DNA from: Candidatus Calditenuaceae archaeon JGI OTU-3
GTDB taxonomy: Archaea; Thermoproteota; Nitrososphaeria_A; Caldarchaeales; Calditenuaceae
Assembly (NCBI GenBank): GCA_000494185.1
Contig: AWOC01000002.1
Span: forward strand, 16,798 to 48,186
DNA length: 31,389 nucleotides
Reading direction: 5' to 3'
Every line of letters begins with the position of its first letter. Within the stretch, counting starts at the first letter, position 1. Of this stretch, positions 22,807 to 30,463 are shown in pieces. Position numbers and translations under genes: made by a program. The notes beneath the pieces are model-generated. The model saw only the letters and a program-made list of their open reading frames with translations. It was not told the origin of the DNA and did not search any database.

Positions 22807-22830
22807 CATCCCGTCCCATTAGGGGTCAAG

Positions 22831-24774
22831 ATGGGGCAGCAGTCTGAGGTTAAGCCGCCTAGTGCTCCTAAAGCCGCGGAGAAAGGCGGGGCTAAGGTGC
22901 CAAAGGAGGAGAAAAAGAAGGAGAAGAAGCAGGAGCCCGTGAAGCAGTGGCGGGGGATTGATGTAAAGCCCCTTAACCCCTCCTTCGAGATTCTTGACCG
23001 ATATCAGGTCGGCAGCAAGTTCGCGGAGGTCATTATTGCGGCTCCTCCTAGCAGGGTTGTGGAGCCCATATATTTCGTGAGTGAAGCTCCGCTGAGGCCT
23101 GAGGAGGAGGTGGCCCTTGAGAGGGTCAAGGACATTCTTACGAAGGAGCTCGACTTTCCGAAGCTAGGCGAGGAGGAGGAGGTTAGGAAGGTTCTACACG
23201 AGTCTACTCTGAAGATTCTGAAGAAGTATAGGCGGGCTGTCGGTCTTGGAGAGGTCTCTGGGGAGCAGCTCGAGCGCATACTCTACTACATCGACAGGGA
23301 CCTACTCGGCTTCGGCCCTCTTAATGTCATTATGGAGGACTTTAAGGTGGAAGACGTCTCGTGCGACGGAGTGAACGTGCCTATCTATGTCTGGCACAGG
23401 GACTTCGAGAGCATGCCGACCAACATATCGTTCTATGATAGGGAGGCGCTCGACGACTTCATCATACATCTAGCACACAAGGCGGGGAAGCATGTCTCTT
23501 CAGCGTTCCCCATCGTCGACGCGATGATATATGGCAAGCACAGGCTGGCCGCCACGTTTAGGGAGGAGATCTCCCCGCGGGGGAGCACCTTCACCATAAG
23601 GAAGTTCAGGGAGAGGCCCTTCAGCATAATCGAGCTCATCGTTAGTAACGTCCTGAACAGCGAGATGGGAGCGTATTTCTGGCTCCTTCTCGAGAACAAG
23701 GCCAACATCATGCTGATCGGCGCTACGGGCAGCGGGAAGACGACGCTGCTCAACGCACTCACAACGTTCATCAAGCCGAGGATGAAGATCGTGACGTGCG
23801 AAGAGACTGCTGAGATCAACATTCCGCGCGAGAACTGGGTTAGGTTTGTCACAAGGGAGAGCTATGGCCTCGGCTCGAGCGAGAGGGGTGAGGTCTCACT
23901 CTTCGAGCTCGTCAGAACTAGCCTGCGGTATAGGCCCGACTACCTTATTGTTGGCGAGGTTAGGGGCGAGGAGGCCTTCGTCCTCTTCCAAGCCATAGCG
24001 ACTGGCCACGGGGGACTTACGACGATCCATGCCGACGATGTGGAGACTGCGGTGAAGAGGATGATGAGTCCTCCCATGAATATTCCTGAGACTCATCTCT
24101 CGCTTCTCGATGCCATGGCTTTGGTCCAGAGAGTCCAGCTCAAGGGGAAGGCCCAGCTCTATGGGCGGAGGGTGAGGTACATCTGGGAGCTCGAGGATGC
24201 TCATAAATATAGGAAAATCGCTGAGTGGGACCCTGTTACGGATACCTTTAGGGTGAACTTCGCGAACAGCATCCAGCTGGAGAGCATCTCGCTCATGACC
24301 GGCACTTCTAGGGAGAACATCGTCTTGGAGCTTTGGAAGAGGAAGGAGCTTCTGGAGTGGATGAGGACGAACAATATCACGGACCCGGAGAAGGTTTCCA
24401 GCCTGATCCTCTCATACTACGCTGACCCCGATAAGCTGATCTCGGAGCTCGGCCTCGTCGTCAAGAAGCCCCCAGCGGTAGCCGTCACAGCCCCCGTGGA
24501 AGCCCAGACGCTGCTACGCATGCCCGCCCAAGGTCAGACCACAGTACAGCTTGCAGCATCAACGGCCGCGTCGCCTACGGAACTCGAGAACGAGGTCAGA
24601 ACCGTTGCCGATTATATCGTGGATACGCTGTTGAGGAAGAGCGGTCCGATTCCGTATTGGCAAGTGTTTGTGAAGACGCCTTATCCGAGGGAGTTGATTA
24701 TAAGGGCTATGCGTCACCTGAAGGAGAGGCGTCGGATCGACATTATCGGCGGCATCGTGGAACTTATGGAGTAG
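22831..24774 (+). CDS. Archaeal type IV filament assembly ATPase (GspE/PilB superfamily) with C-terminal winged-helix-like extension
   Basis: A 647-residue motor ATPase for pilus assembly at the cytoplasmic membrane. The N-terminal about 40 residues are Lys/Glu-rich and disordered. The next part (to about 250) is the N-domain with DFPKLGEEEEV and a conserved LLGFGPLNVIMEDFKVEDVS. The ATPase core has Walker A GATGSGKTT (297-305), an Asp box ETAEINIP, Walker B YLIVGEVRG (371-379) and the His box GHGGLTTIHADD. Beyond the usual end there is a Pro/Ala-rich linker (about 545-585) and a winged-helix-like domain (587-647; VADYIVDTLLRKSG, YPRELIIRAMRHLKERR). Archaeal secretion ATPases usually stop before this. 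ATG 22831 is chosen because a TATA box lies 30 nt upstream. The 3' end overlaps the convergent TadC gene by 11 bp. Confidence 0.93.
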   Translation: MGQQSEVKPPSAPKAAEKGGAKVPKEEKKKEKKQEPVKQWRGIDVKPLNPSFEILDRYQVGSKFAEVIIAAPPSRVVEPIYFVSEAPLRPEEEVALERVKDILTKELDFPKLGEEEEVRKVLHESTLKILKKYRRAVGLGEVSGEQLERILYYIDRDLLGFGPLNVIMEDFKVEDVSCDGVNVPIYVWHRDFESMPTNISFYDREALDDFIIHLAHKAGKHVSSAFPIVDAMIYGKHRLAATFREEISPRGSTFTIRKFRERPFSIIELIVSNVLNSEMGAYFWLLLENKANIMLIGATGSGKTTLLNALTTFIKPRMKIVTCEETAEINIPRENWVRFVTRESYGLGSSERGEVSLFELVRTSLRYRPDYLIVGEVRGEEAFVLFQAIATGHGGLTTIHADDVETAVKRMMSPPMNIPETHLSLLDAMALVQRVQLKGKAQLYGRRVRYIWELEDAHKYRKIAEWDPVTDTFRVNFANSIQLESISLMTGTSRENIVLELWKRKELLEWMRTNNITDPEKVSSLILSYYADPDKLISELGLVVKKPPAVAVTAPVEAQTLLRMPAQGQTTVQLAASTAASPTELENEVRTVADYIVDTLLRKSGPIPYWQVFVKTPYPRELIIRAMRHLKERRRIDIIGGIVELME

Positions 24775-26539
24775 CGGCGAACTGGAAGAGGTTTACTGAG
24801 AAGCTGGCTGAGGCCCAGATCGCTATCAGCGAGATTAGGCACATTATTACGGCGTGCTTGAACCCTCCAGCAATCGTGGAGCTCGAGATCTTGCCAGCCA
24901 CGAGCCCGCTTATCGCGGCTATGATGATTACTGGTGGGAGGAAGAAGTGGATGAACTCGGCGGACGAGATGCTTAGCCTGGCAAGCGTGAGGAGGTTCTT
25001 CATGAACGATACGAGTATGACGACTACAACTATTAGGAGTATGGCGGTCAGGTATGGAATTATCATGAGAGGCCTTAGGGATGCCCTCTTCTGTCTCTCG
25101 ATCTCCTCTAGGTCCTCCGAGAATGATGCCAGGACCTCGAAGGTCTCCGGGGCTCCGCCACCAACATCTATGGCGTCGACTAGGATGAAGATTCCGGCCC
25201 TCTCGAGCCAGCCGTAAGTCCTCTTGGCGAAGTCCTCGTAGATCTTTCTCAGGGGCATCCCCCAGCTGATCTGTCTTGCGATTATCTTGAGGTGTTTGCT
25301 GAAGGCGCCGTACTGGTTCCGGGATAGGTCTATTATGCATCTCTCGGGGCTTAGGCCGGTCTTCCGGGCCTCGGTGAGGTCCCTGAGGAAGAGGGTCATT
25401 CCGTGGACTACTGAGAAGTTCTCGGCCCCGTATCTTTGGTAGGCTATCGCTGCCGGTGTGAAGAGGATTGTGAAGAAGAGTATCAGGGCTATTGAGGATT
25501 CATAGCCCATCTCTATCCCTGCTGCCTTTCTCAGAGACTCTATGAGGCCGGAGGTCACGTCGAAGGGCGTTATGCTCCTAAGCTCAGTGACGAAGAAGGG
25601 CATGACGAAGAGTACTAGGAAGGCCATGGCTCCGGGGAGCGTGAGGTAGAGAACCTTCATGGGTCGGGGGTCGGTGACCGGGTATTTCGGCTGGCTGACG
25701 TCGGCTATGTAGAGGAACATCACGGACATGAGCGGTAGTATGAGGTAGGCTATCATGGCGAACTGTTCTGAGGGCATGATCAGGAACTCTGAGGGTAGGG
25801 CCCTCGAAACTATGTATATCGTGAAGAGGACGAGGGAGAGCATCATGGTTATCGCGGCGTAGCCCTCCATAATCATGCCCATCCTCTCGCCGACGATCCG
25901 CATCTTCCCCATCCGCGAGTTGAAGATCTGCTCGGTCTTCCTGATCAGGAAGTGGACCACGTCTCCGCCGCTCCTGATGGTTGACGCGTAGCCCATGAGG
26001 AGGTCTCGGTACTCCTTGCTCGGCAGCCCCTTGGCCATCTTCTCGATCGCCGTGACGGGGTCTAGGCCCCCGACTTTGACGTTTAGATCGGCGAGTCTTG
26101 CGGCTTTGGCTATGTTGGGCATCAGCTGACTCTGGGCGAGTCTTGAGAGGCTCTTGTAGGGTGGGATGCCGCCTGTGGACATGACTGCGAGGTAGGCTGC
26201 GGCGTAGGGGACCTCACTCTCGAAGAGGGTGGCGGCTGAGGCGGCTGAGAGGTATGGCCAGGCGAGTCCTATGAGGAGTGTTATGGCTGGGATGCTGGCG
26301 ATCATGGCCAAACCGATGACGCTTCCGGTCAGGAGGTAGGTGAGTATGGCCACGGGTACGGCTATGGCGGCGGTTATGATGGTGGTGGCGGCGACTATCG
26401 AGGTGAAGACCTCCGGGTAGATCCTTTTCCCGGCGCTCTCGAGCTTTGCGGGTATTCCCGGCGCTATCCTGAGGAGGTATACGCCGAGCGTTCTAAAGTT
26501 AGAATAGGAGAAGCTTGTGAAGCTTTCCGAAAACCCCAT
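24764..26539 (-). CDS. TadC/GspF-type pilus membrane platform protein (two T2SSF domains)
   Basis: A 591-residue integral membrane protein that should anchor the filament motor. Two T2SSF/GspF-like domains are seen: the first at about 105-245 (AVMSTGGIPPYKSLSRLAQ, STIRSGGDVVHFLIRKTEQ) and the second at about 380-512 (FLRDLTEARKTGLSPERCI, DVGGGAPETFEVLASFSED). About nine transmembrane helices surround them (45-95, 225-280, 298-318, 347-367, 490-512, 533-550, 562-580). This matches archaeal FlaJ/TadC-like proteins. The gene runs opposite to the ATPase gene and shares 11 bp with its 3' end, whereas motor and platform genes are commonly co-directional. ATG 26539 has TATA CTTATATACT about 31 nt upstream. 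Confidence 0.92.
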   Translation of the reverse strand: MGFSESFTSFSYSNFRTLGVYLLRIAPGIPAKLESAGKRIYPEVFTSIVAATTIITAAIAVPVAILTYLLTGSVIGLAMIASIPAITLLIGLAWPYLSAASAATLFESEVPYAAAYLAVMSTGGIPPYKSLSRLAQSQLMPNIAKAARLADLNVKVGGLDPVTAIEKMAKGLPSKEYRDLLMGYASTIRSGGDVVHFLIRKTEQIFNSRMGKMRIVGERMGMIMEGYAAITMMLSLVLFTIYIVSRALPSEFLIMPSEQFAMIAYLILPLMSVMFLYIADVSQPKYPVTDPRPMKVLYLTLPGAMAFLVLFVMPFFVTELRSITPFDVTSGLIESLRKAAGIEMGYESSIALILFFTILFTPAAIAYQRYGAENFSVVHGMTLFLRDLTEARKTGLSPERCIIDLSRNQYGAFSKHLKIIARQISWGMPLRKIYEDFAKRTYGWLERAGIFILVDAIDVGGGAPETFEVLASFSEDLEEIERQKRASLRPLMIIPYLTAILLIVVVVILVSFMKNLLTLARLSISSAEFIHFFLPPVIIIAAISGLVAGKISSSTIAGGFKHAVIMCLISLIAIWASASFSVNLFQFAATP

Positions 26540-26564
26540 GCCTAGGCTATCTTTGATGGCGGTG

Positions 26565-26574
26565 AGTATATAAG
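26565..26574 (-). promoter_or_regulatory. TATA box of TadC gene
   Basis: The minus strand reads TTATATACTC, centred about 30 nt before ATG 26539. TGATTAAC (26581-26588) lies directly behind it. Confidence 0.5.
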
Positions 26575-26634
26575 AGTTGTTGATTAACGGTTTCCGTCTC
26601 GCCGGCTCCAGTGGAAGCTGGGGCTAGCAACTGC

Positions 26635-26641
26635 TTATATA
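26635..26641 (+). promoter_or_regulatory. TATA box of pilin gene
   Basis: TTATATA lies 26 nt before ATG 26664, giving a leaderless pilin message. TGATTAAC lies about 46 nt upstream. Confidence 0.55.
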
Positions 26642-26663
26642 CCGCGAGGCTCGGGCGTATTCT

Positions 26664-27077
26664 ATGATGACGAGAAGGAAGGCGGGTATAAGCCCCGTAG
26701 TTGCGACGGTGATACTGGTAGCTGTGGCGATCGTAATAGCGATTGCGGTGGCCTTCTGGGCTTCGGGGCTGGTCGGCGTCTTCACAAGGTTCGAGAAGAT
26801 CGAGATACAGTCAGCCTACTGGAGCGGGACAAACGTTGTCATTATAGCGAGAAACACGGGGTCAAGCATAGCCGTGATAGACATGATACTGGCCAACGGA
26901 GCACCATGCCTCACCAATCTTGGAAGAACCGTATCTATAGGAGGCACATTCTCAACACAATTTAGCAGCTGTGCTGCTGGTGCTGGTGGGAGTATTATAA
27001 CCGGCGGTGTTACTAACGAGATAGCCCTCCACACAACCAGCGGAAAGACATACCCAGTAGCTATCCTCATACCATAA
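26664..27077 (+). CDS. Archaeal type IV pilin, likely major subunit
   Basis: A 137-residue secreted filament subunit with a class III signal peptide: a basic leader MMTRRKAG is cut after G8 by a FlaK/PibD-type peptidase, leaving ISPVVATVILVAVAIVIAIA as the hydrophobic assembly helix. This is the archaeal Pilin_N pattern (ISPVVA). The small head is beta-rich and Thr/Ser/Gly-rich with one Cys pair (APC and SSC) likely to form a disulfide. The strand NVVIIARNTGSSIAVIDMIL resembles the first hairpin of the larger pilin-like proteins downstream. It is the shortest of the four pilin-like genes and is preceded by the best promoter, so it is my choice for major pilin (inference). ATG 26664 or ATG 26667. 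Confidence 0.9.
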   Translation: MMTRRKAGISPVVATVILVAVAIVIAIAVAFWASGLVGVFTRFEKIEIQSAYWSGTNVVIIARNTGSSIAVIDMILANGAPCLTNLGRTVSIGGTFSTQFSSCAAGAGGSIITGGVTNEIALHTTSGKTYPVAILIP

Positions 27078-27088
27078 AACCAAAACCC

Positions 27089-27116
27089 ATATTTTACACA
27101 TAATGATATTTTTTAT
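27089..27116 (+). promoter_or_regulatory. TATA box of glycosyltransferase gene with T-rich pilin terminator region
   Basis: CATATTTTAC (27088-27097) lies about 26 nt before GTG 27119. The T-rich ATATTTTTTATA (27106-27117) behind the pilin stop can also serve as a terminator for the pilin transcript. Confidence 0.4.
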
Positions 27117-27118
27117 AC

Positions 27119-28528
27119 GTGCAACCAAGCAGAAACACCACCTCAATACTAGCCACCATTGTTTTCTACGCCTTCCTAGCCAGGTTCATGTGCTGGATAA
27201 TGCCGGGCTATTGTCTCCAAGGCTTAACAATATACGACGTAGGCCTCATCGCCTCCTTCGGCATCTCATATGTCGAGCACATAGGGGCCGGAAACCTGAC
27301 GGGCGTGGCCTCGGTGCATCCCGGAGTCCCACCTCTCGGCATGATACTTACAGGAATCAGCATAACGGCCTTAAGTCCCTACATAGGCCAGTTAAAGGCA
27401 AGCCTCTTAGTCCCCATCGCCTTCTCCACAGCCACGATAATCCCCATATACATGATACTTAGAAGATACAGCAGCAGAACAGCCCTCCTAGCATCAGCGC
27501 TAATGGCCTTCGATCCATACCTCATACAATACTCCTCCACATACCTCGACGCCACAGGAACATTCTTCGCGGCGGCCGCAACCTACTACATATTCGGCCA
27601 AGACCGCAAGGGATGGCTCTGGAAGGCGGCACTATTAGGAGGCCTCGCCTCCCTAACCAAGCTTACCTACCTGATATTCATGGCCGCGCTCATATTCCTC
27701 GCGGCCTACTCAAGGATGCTACAGCCCAAGAAAGGTGTAGTGATCCTCGCCCTATCCACTTCAGCGGTTCTCCTAAGTCCCTGGCTGTGGCTTCCCGAGA
27801 CAATCGAGAAAACAATAGAGCACCACACACTACTCAACAATGTCCCCCTCTCATCAATCATAGGCCCTCTCGTAATAGGGGTCCCACAATCACTCCCATG
27901 GTATATCCTCTCATACCTCGCGATGGGCCAAGTATTCTGGAACACGCTACCCTTCATAACACCCCTCATCACGCTCGCGGTAATCCTCCTCAGAGCCCTC
28001 CAAAGGAGGCTACAAATCCCCACAACCCTAGCAATAGCTGCCTCCGCCTCAATACTAACCATCTTCCTACTACCTAGAAACTACTGGACCGTCAGCTGGT
28101 CAGGTATGCTCCATGGAGTCCTCGCACGCCAGTTCTACCCATACTACTTCTACCCAGTCGGCCCCTTCCTCGCCATGCTCGCGGCCCAGATAGCCGCGGG
28201 CCCCCACAGCGACGAACCCCGCCCCCCGCGCCTCGCATTCTACCCGATAGTGGCCACCGCGGCCCTCTCCCCCCTCGCCGTCGTGATGAACATGGGAGCA
28301 CCCTACTGGGACTTCATCTTCACACTCATCTACAACTACTCTCAGGGACAGTGGCTCCTCGAGGGCGCATCAATGATAGCATTTACAACCGCCTTAATAG
28401 CAGTCCTCGTAATACTAGCAGAATACCTCTACCGCAGAGCCATAAACAGCCACCACCCACCAGCCCCAATCGAGACAAAACAAGGGCCCACCAAACAAAC
28501 TGTTAATCACGAGACCGCCACTATTTAA
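27119..28528 (+). CDS. GT-C membrane glycosyltransferase (PMT_2/GT39-GT83-like)
   Basis: A 469-residue polytopic membrane enzyme with about ten to twelve helices. GT-C enzymes use lipid-phosphate sugars on the outer face. The first extracellular loop carries an acidic residue (YDVGLIASFG, D40) in the position of the catalytic DE/D of PMT-like enzymes, followed by SVHPGVPPLGMILTGI, which matches the 'HPPLGK' type motif. The centre has AFDPYLIQYSSTYLDATGTF, typical of the family. The C-terminal tail is Pro/His-rich and soluble. The coding strand is C-rich and poor in G compared with the neighbouring ATPase gene. It lies between pilin genes, so pilin glycosylation is the likely role (inference). 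The acceptor is unknown. GTG 27119 is the start. Confidence 0.8.
   Translation: MQPSRNTTSILATIVFYAFLARFMCWIMPGYCLQGLTIYDVGLIASFGISYVEHIGAGNLTGVASVHPGVPPLGMILTGISITALSPYIGQLKASLLVPIAFSTATIIPIYMILRRYSSRTALLASALMAFDPYLIQYSSTYLDATGTFFAAAATYYIFGQDRKGWLWKAALLGGLASLTKLTYLIFMAALIFLAAYSRMLQPKKGVVILALSTSAVLLSPWLWLPETIEKTIEHHTLLNNVPLSSIIGPLVIGVPQSLPWYILSYLAMGQVFWNTLPFITPLITLAVILLRALQRRLQIPTTLAIAASASILTIFLLPRNYWTVSWSGMLHGVLARQFYPYYFYPVGPFLAMLAAQIAAGPHSDEPRPPRLAFYPIVATAALSPLAVVMNMGAPYWDFIFTLIYNYSQGQWLLEGASMIAFTTALIAVLVILAEYLYRRAINSHHPPAPIETKQGPTKQTVNHETATI
28502..28509. repeat. GTTAATCA motif copy upstream of second pilin-like gene
   Basis: GTTAATCA inside the last codons of the glycosyltransferase gene matches the arms of the palindrome at 30365-30388 over eight bases. 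A weaker copy, GACAATCAGT (28588-28597), overlaps the start region of the next pilin-like gene. Confidence 0.35.
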
Positions 28529-28564
28529 AAACCATTTATAAAAGCGGCGAAACGCCTTAGAAAG

Positions 28565-28574
28565 CTTATATAAG
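28565..28574 (+). promoter_or_regulatory. TATA box of second pilin-like gene
   Basis: CTTATATAAG lies about 30 nt before ATG 28600. Two further TATA-like boxes occur upstream (near 28521 and 28533), so transcription may start at several places. Confidence 0.5.
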
Positions 28575-28599
28575 ACCCAACACAACCGACAATCAGTAA

Positions 28600-29118
28600 A
28601 TGAACGCGACCATCAGTCCCCCACCCAAGGGGCGCCGCCCCCGAACCAGTAGGGGCGACACAATACTCCTAGCCGAGATCCTCCTCTTCGCAGGCGTAGT
28701 CACGCTGGGCGTGGCCCTCTGGGCGCTCTCCCTCGGCTACGTCTCGAGCCAAGGAACACAGATGTCGAGGGAGTACGATAGGATGATCTCCCAGCACAGA
28801 ATCCTCCTAGTCATCGAGGCGGCCTCACTCCAGAGCAACATCGTCTGGGTCTCCAACCCCGGGATGAACGACGTAATAGTCCTCAGCTGCACAATCTACC
28901 CCAAAACCCAACCCTCACCAGGCATAAGATACAACATCGAGCCAACCGTAGTCGCCGCCTCTCCAGAAAGGCTCGAAACCATACAGGGCTGCGAAAGATA
29001 TCCAGGCGAGCCACCATACATAGTCGAGCTCTGGTACATGCCGGCACACCTATACAACAGGACGGACCCGGCGAGAAACGTCATGTCAGCTCAGGTAGCC
29101 CGGTATGAGGCGAGATAG
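28600..29118 (+). CDS. Pilin-like secreted protein (minor pilin candidate)
   Basis: A 172-residue protein with a class III-type leader: a basic, Pro-rich PPPKGRRPRTSRG is followed by DTILLAEILLFAGVVTLGVA and a short exterior stretch. The cut is predicted after G19, leaving a mature N-terminus DTILLAE with Glu at position 7. The leader is longer than in the major pilin. The head includes HRILLVIEAASLQSNIVWVSNP (strand pattern ending in N-P) and a Cys pair (LSCTIYP, QGCERYP) likely oxidised. One sequon, NRT, occurs near residue 155. It overlaps the next gene by 14 bp, so the two are translationally linked. I do not recognise a specific family. Confidence 0.75.
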   Translation: MNATISPPPKGRRPRTSRGDTILLAEILLFAGVVTLGVALWALSLGYVSSQGTQMSREYDRMISQHRILLVIEAASLQSNIVWVSNPGMNDVIVLSCTIYPKTQPSPGIRYNIEPTVVAASPERLETIQGCERYPGEPPYIVELWYMPAHLYNRTDPARNVMSAQVARYEAR

Positions 29119-30295
29119 AACCGGAGTCTCGACGATGGTCGGAGTGGCGATAGCGATAGCCATCTTCTTCACAACACTAGTCCCGCTCTACCTATACATG
29201 TCAACTCTACACAACCTCTACTCCAACGAGCTCAACTACAGGAGGATACGCGACATAGACCGAGCCACAGAAAGCCTCGAAATCGCGATCGAGGGGACAG
29301 TAATACCTCTCTCAGGCATGGGCAACCAAATAAGACTAGTTCTCAAAAACACATCACCACTGATGATCAGGGTGCAGAGGATCTGGGCTATGGATGTCGA
29401 GGAAGCCGCACCGATAGGCAACGACCCATGCATCCAGACGCCGATAGATGTCTCGCCAGGCTGGAACACCTCCCTCCGCATAGACCAATGCCTAACAAAC
29501 TTCACAGGCAGGGCCCAGTTCATAGCTGTCACGGAGAGAGGACGGCTCTTCGCCTCCACACCAGTACTCATCGTCGGGGGTAGACTCGCATCAGGCCTCT
29601 ACCCCTACACCCTCACAGTCTCCGTCATCAACATGAAGAGAGGAGACGAATACACAATCCTCATATCACCCCAAGGAGACGCAGACATACAGCCACGCTC
29701 CATCACGTATAAGGCCACCGCAAGCAACGAAAACATATCACTATCATTCGGCGCAACAGCAGGAACGTTCCTCGTATATCTCCTAGAGAACGGCGAGCTA
29801 ATAGGCCCTGGAAGACTTATCGCGCCAAGCACCAATCCCGCTGAAGTAACGCTACCCGACTACTGGAACGTGGTATTCATACTTGCGAGGACTGAGATAA
29901 ACCCGCAAACAATCGACATAGAGATCATGGCGCCCTCCAGGGTCCTCGAGGGCGAGTCATTCAGCTTCGACATAACACTTTCACTCCCGGCTCAAGCCGG
30001 CGAGAACGTCAGAATAAATCATATGGCCATACAGAACTCAATCACTCTATCCGGGGATTACGAACCAGGAACGCTATACTGCATACCACTGGGAGATATC
30101 TTGACACCTGGCTCAACAACAATAGCGCTCCGCTGCAACCTAAACGCCGCAGACCTCAGAGGCAACAACCCCGGCTCGATAACCATTACAATCCACGCCC
30201 TCTCAAACGCGGGGACCGGCCAAGACTCCGGCCTAGCATACCCCTCGGACAGCGACTCCACATCCATAACCGTCAGGCCGCAGAGACAGCGGTAG
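29105..30295 (+). CDS. Large pilin-like secreted protein (minor or tip pilin candidate)
   Basis: A 396-residue protein with a class III leader MRRDRTG, cut after G7, then VSTMVGVAIAIAIFFTTLVP as the assembly helix. The head is much larger than in a standard pilin. IRLVLKNTSPLMIRVQRIWA (near 75-94) is a beta-hairpin that resembles a segment of the last gene in the window. Later, two beta-sandwich-like parts are suggested by alternating strands (TLTVSVINMKRGDEYTI; SFDITLSLPAQAG). Four Cys (two pairs) and several N-glycosylation sequons occur (NTS twice, NFT, NIS). It ends GLAYPSDSDSTSITVRPQRQR. There is no enzyme motif. The size suggests adhesin-like or tip function (inference). The 5' end overlaps the previous gene by 14 bp. 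Confidence 0.75.
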   Translation: MRRDRTGVSTMVGVAIAIAIFFTTLVPLYLYMSTLHNLYSNELNYRRIRDIDRATESLEIAIEGTVIPLSGMGNQIRLVLKNTSPLMIRVQRIWAMDVEEAAPIGNDPCIQTPIDVSPGWNTSLRIDQCLTNFTGRAQFIAVTERGRLFASTPVLIVGGRLASGLYPYTLTVSVINMKRGDEYTILISPQGDADIQPRSITYKATASNENISLSFGATAGTFLVYLLENGELIGPGRLIAPSTNPAEVTLPDYWNVVFILARTEINPQTIDIEIMAPSRVLEGESFSFDITLSLPAQAGENVRINHMAIQNSITLSGDYEPGTLYCIPLGDILTPGSTTIALRCNLNAADLRGNNPGSITITIHALSNAGTGQDSGLAYPSDSDSTSITVRPQRQR

Positions 30296-30309
30296 AATAC
30301 GGCGGCACT

Positions 30310-30319
30310 ATTGGCCAAT
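30310..30319. repeat. Perfect 10-bp palindrome ATTGGCCAAT
   Basis: This perfect palindrome lies just downstream of the large pilin-like gene and upstream of the 24-bp palindrome. It may be part of an operator region or a weak hairpin. Confidence 0.35.
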
Positions 30320-30364
30320 TGTTTCCAAATCGCCGAACACACCTCCAAGCCTATTACACATCCG

Positions 30365-30388
30365 GTTAATCAGTCAGAACTGATTAAC
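30365..30388. promoter_or_regulatory. 24-bp palindrome (10-4-10), likely operator for pilin-like gene
   Basis: Arms GTTAATCAGT (30365-30374) and ACTGATTAAC (30379-30388) are perfect inverted repeats around CAGA. It sits about 30 bp upstream of the TATA box of the last pilin-like gene. Similar half-sites occur at 26579-26588, 28502-28509 and 28588-28597, all within the pilin region. A dimeric regulator site is likelier than a terminator, because no T-run follows. Confidence 0.5.
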
Positions 30389-30416
30389 AGGATAAGCGGC
30401 CCCCCTAAACTATTGC

Positions 30417-30426
30417 GCTTATATAA
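30417..30426 (+). promoter_or_regulatory. TATA box of last pilin-like gene
   Basis: GCTTATATAA is near consensus and predicts transcription from about 30448, 16 nt before the TTG at 30464. Confidence 0.5.
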
Positions 30427-30463
30427 CACGGGTACAATCACATCAGCAGCGTGGCGGCAATAA

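Noticed and set aside
22765..22830. N-terminal extension of the pilus ATPase from GTG 22765
   Set aside because: It contains the TATA box at 22797-22806, and the extra residues do not resemble the family.
24657..25217. 186-codon plus-strand frame opposite TadC
   Set aside because: It lies over the ATPase C-terminus and the TadC gene, whose T2SSF pattern is clear. The antisense frame has no recognisable domain.
26664..26674. ATGATGA at the pilin start as a C box of a guide RNA
   Set aside because: No D box or closing stem follows at a suitable distance. It is just the ATG ATG start of the pilin gene.
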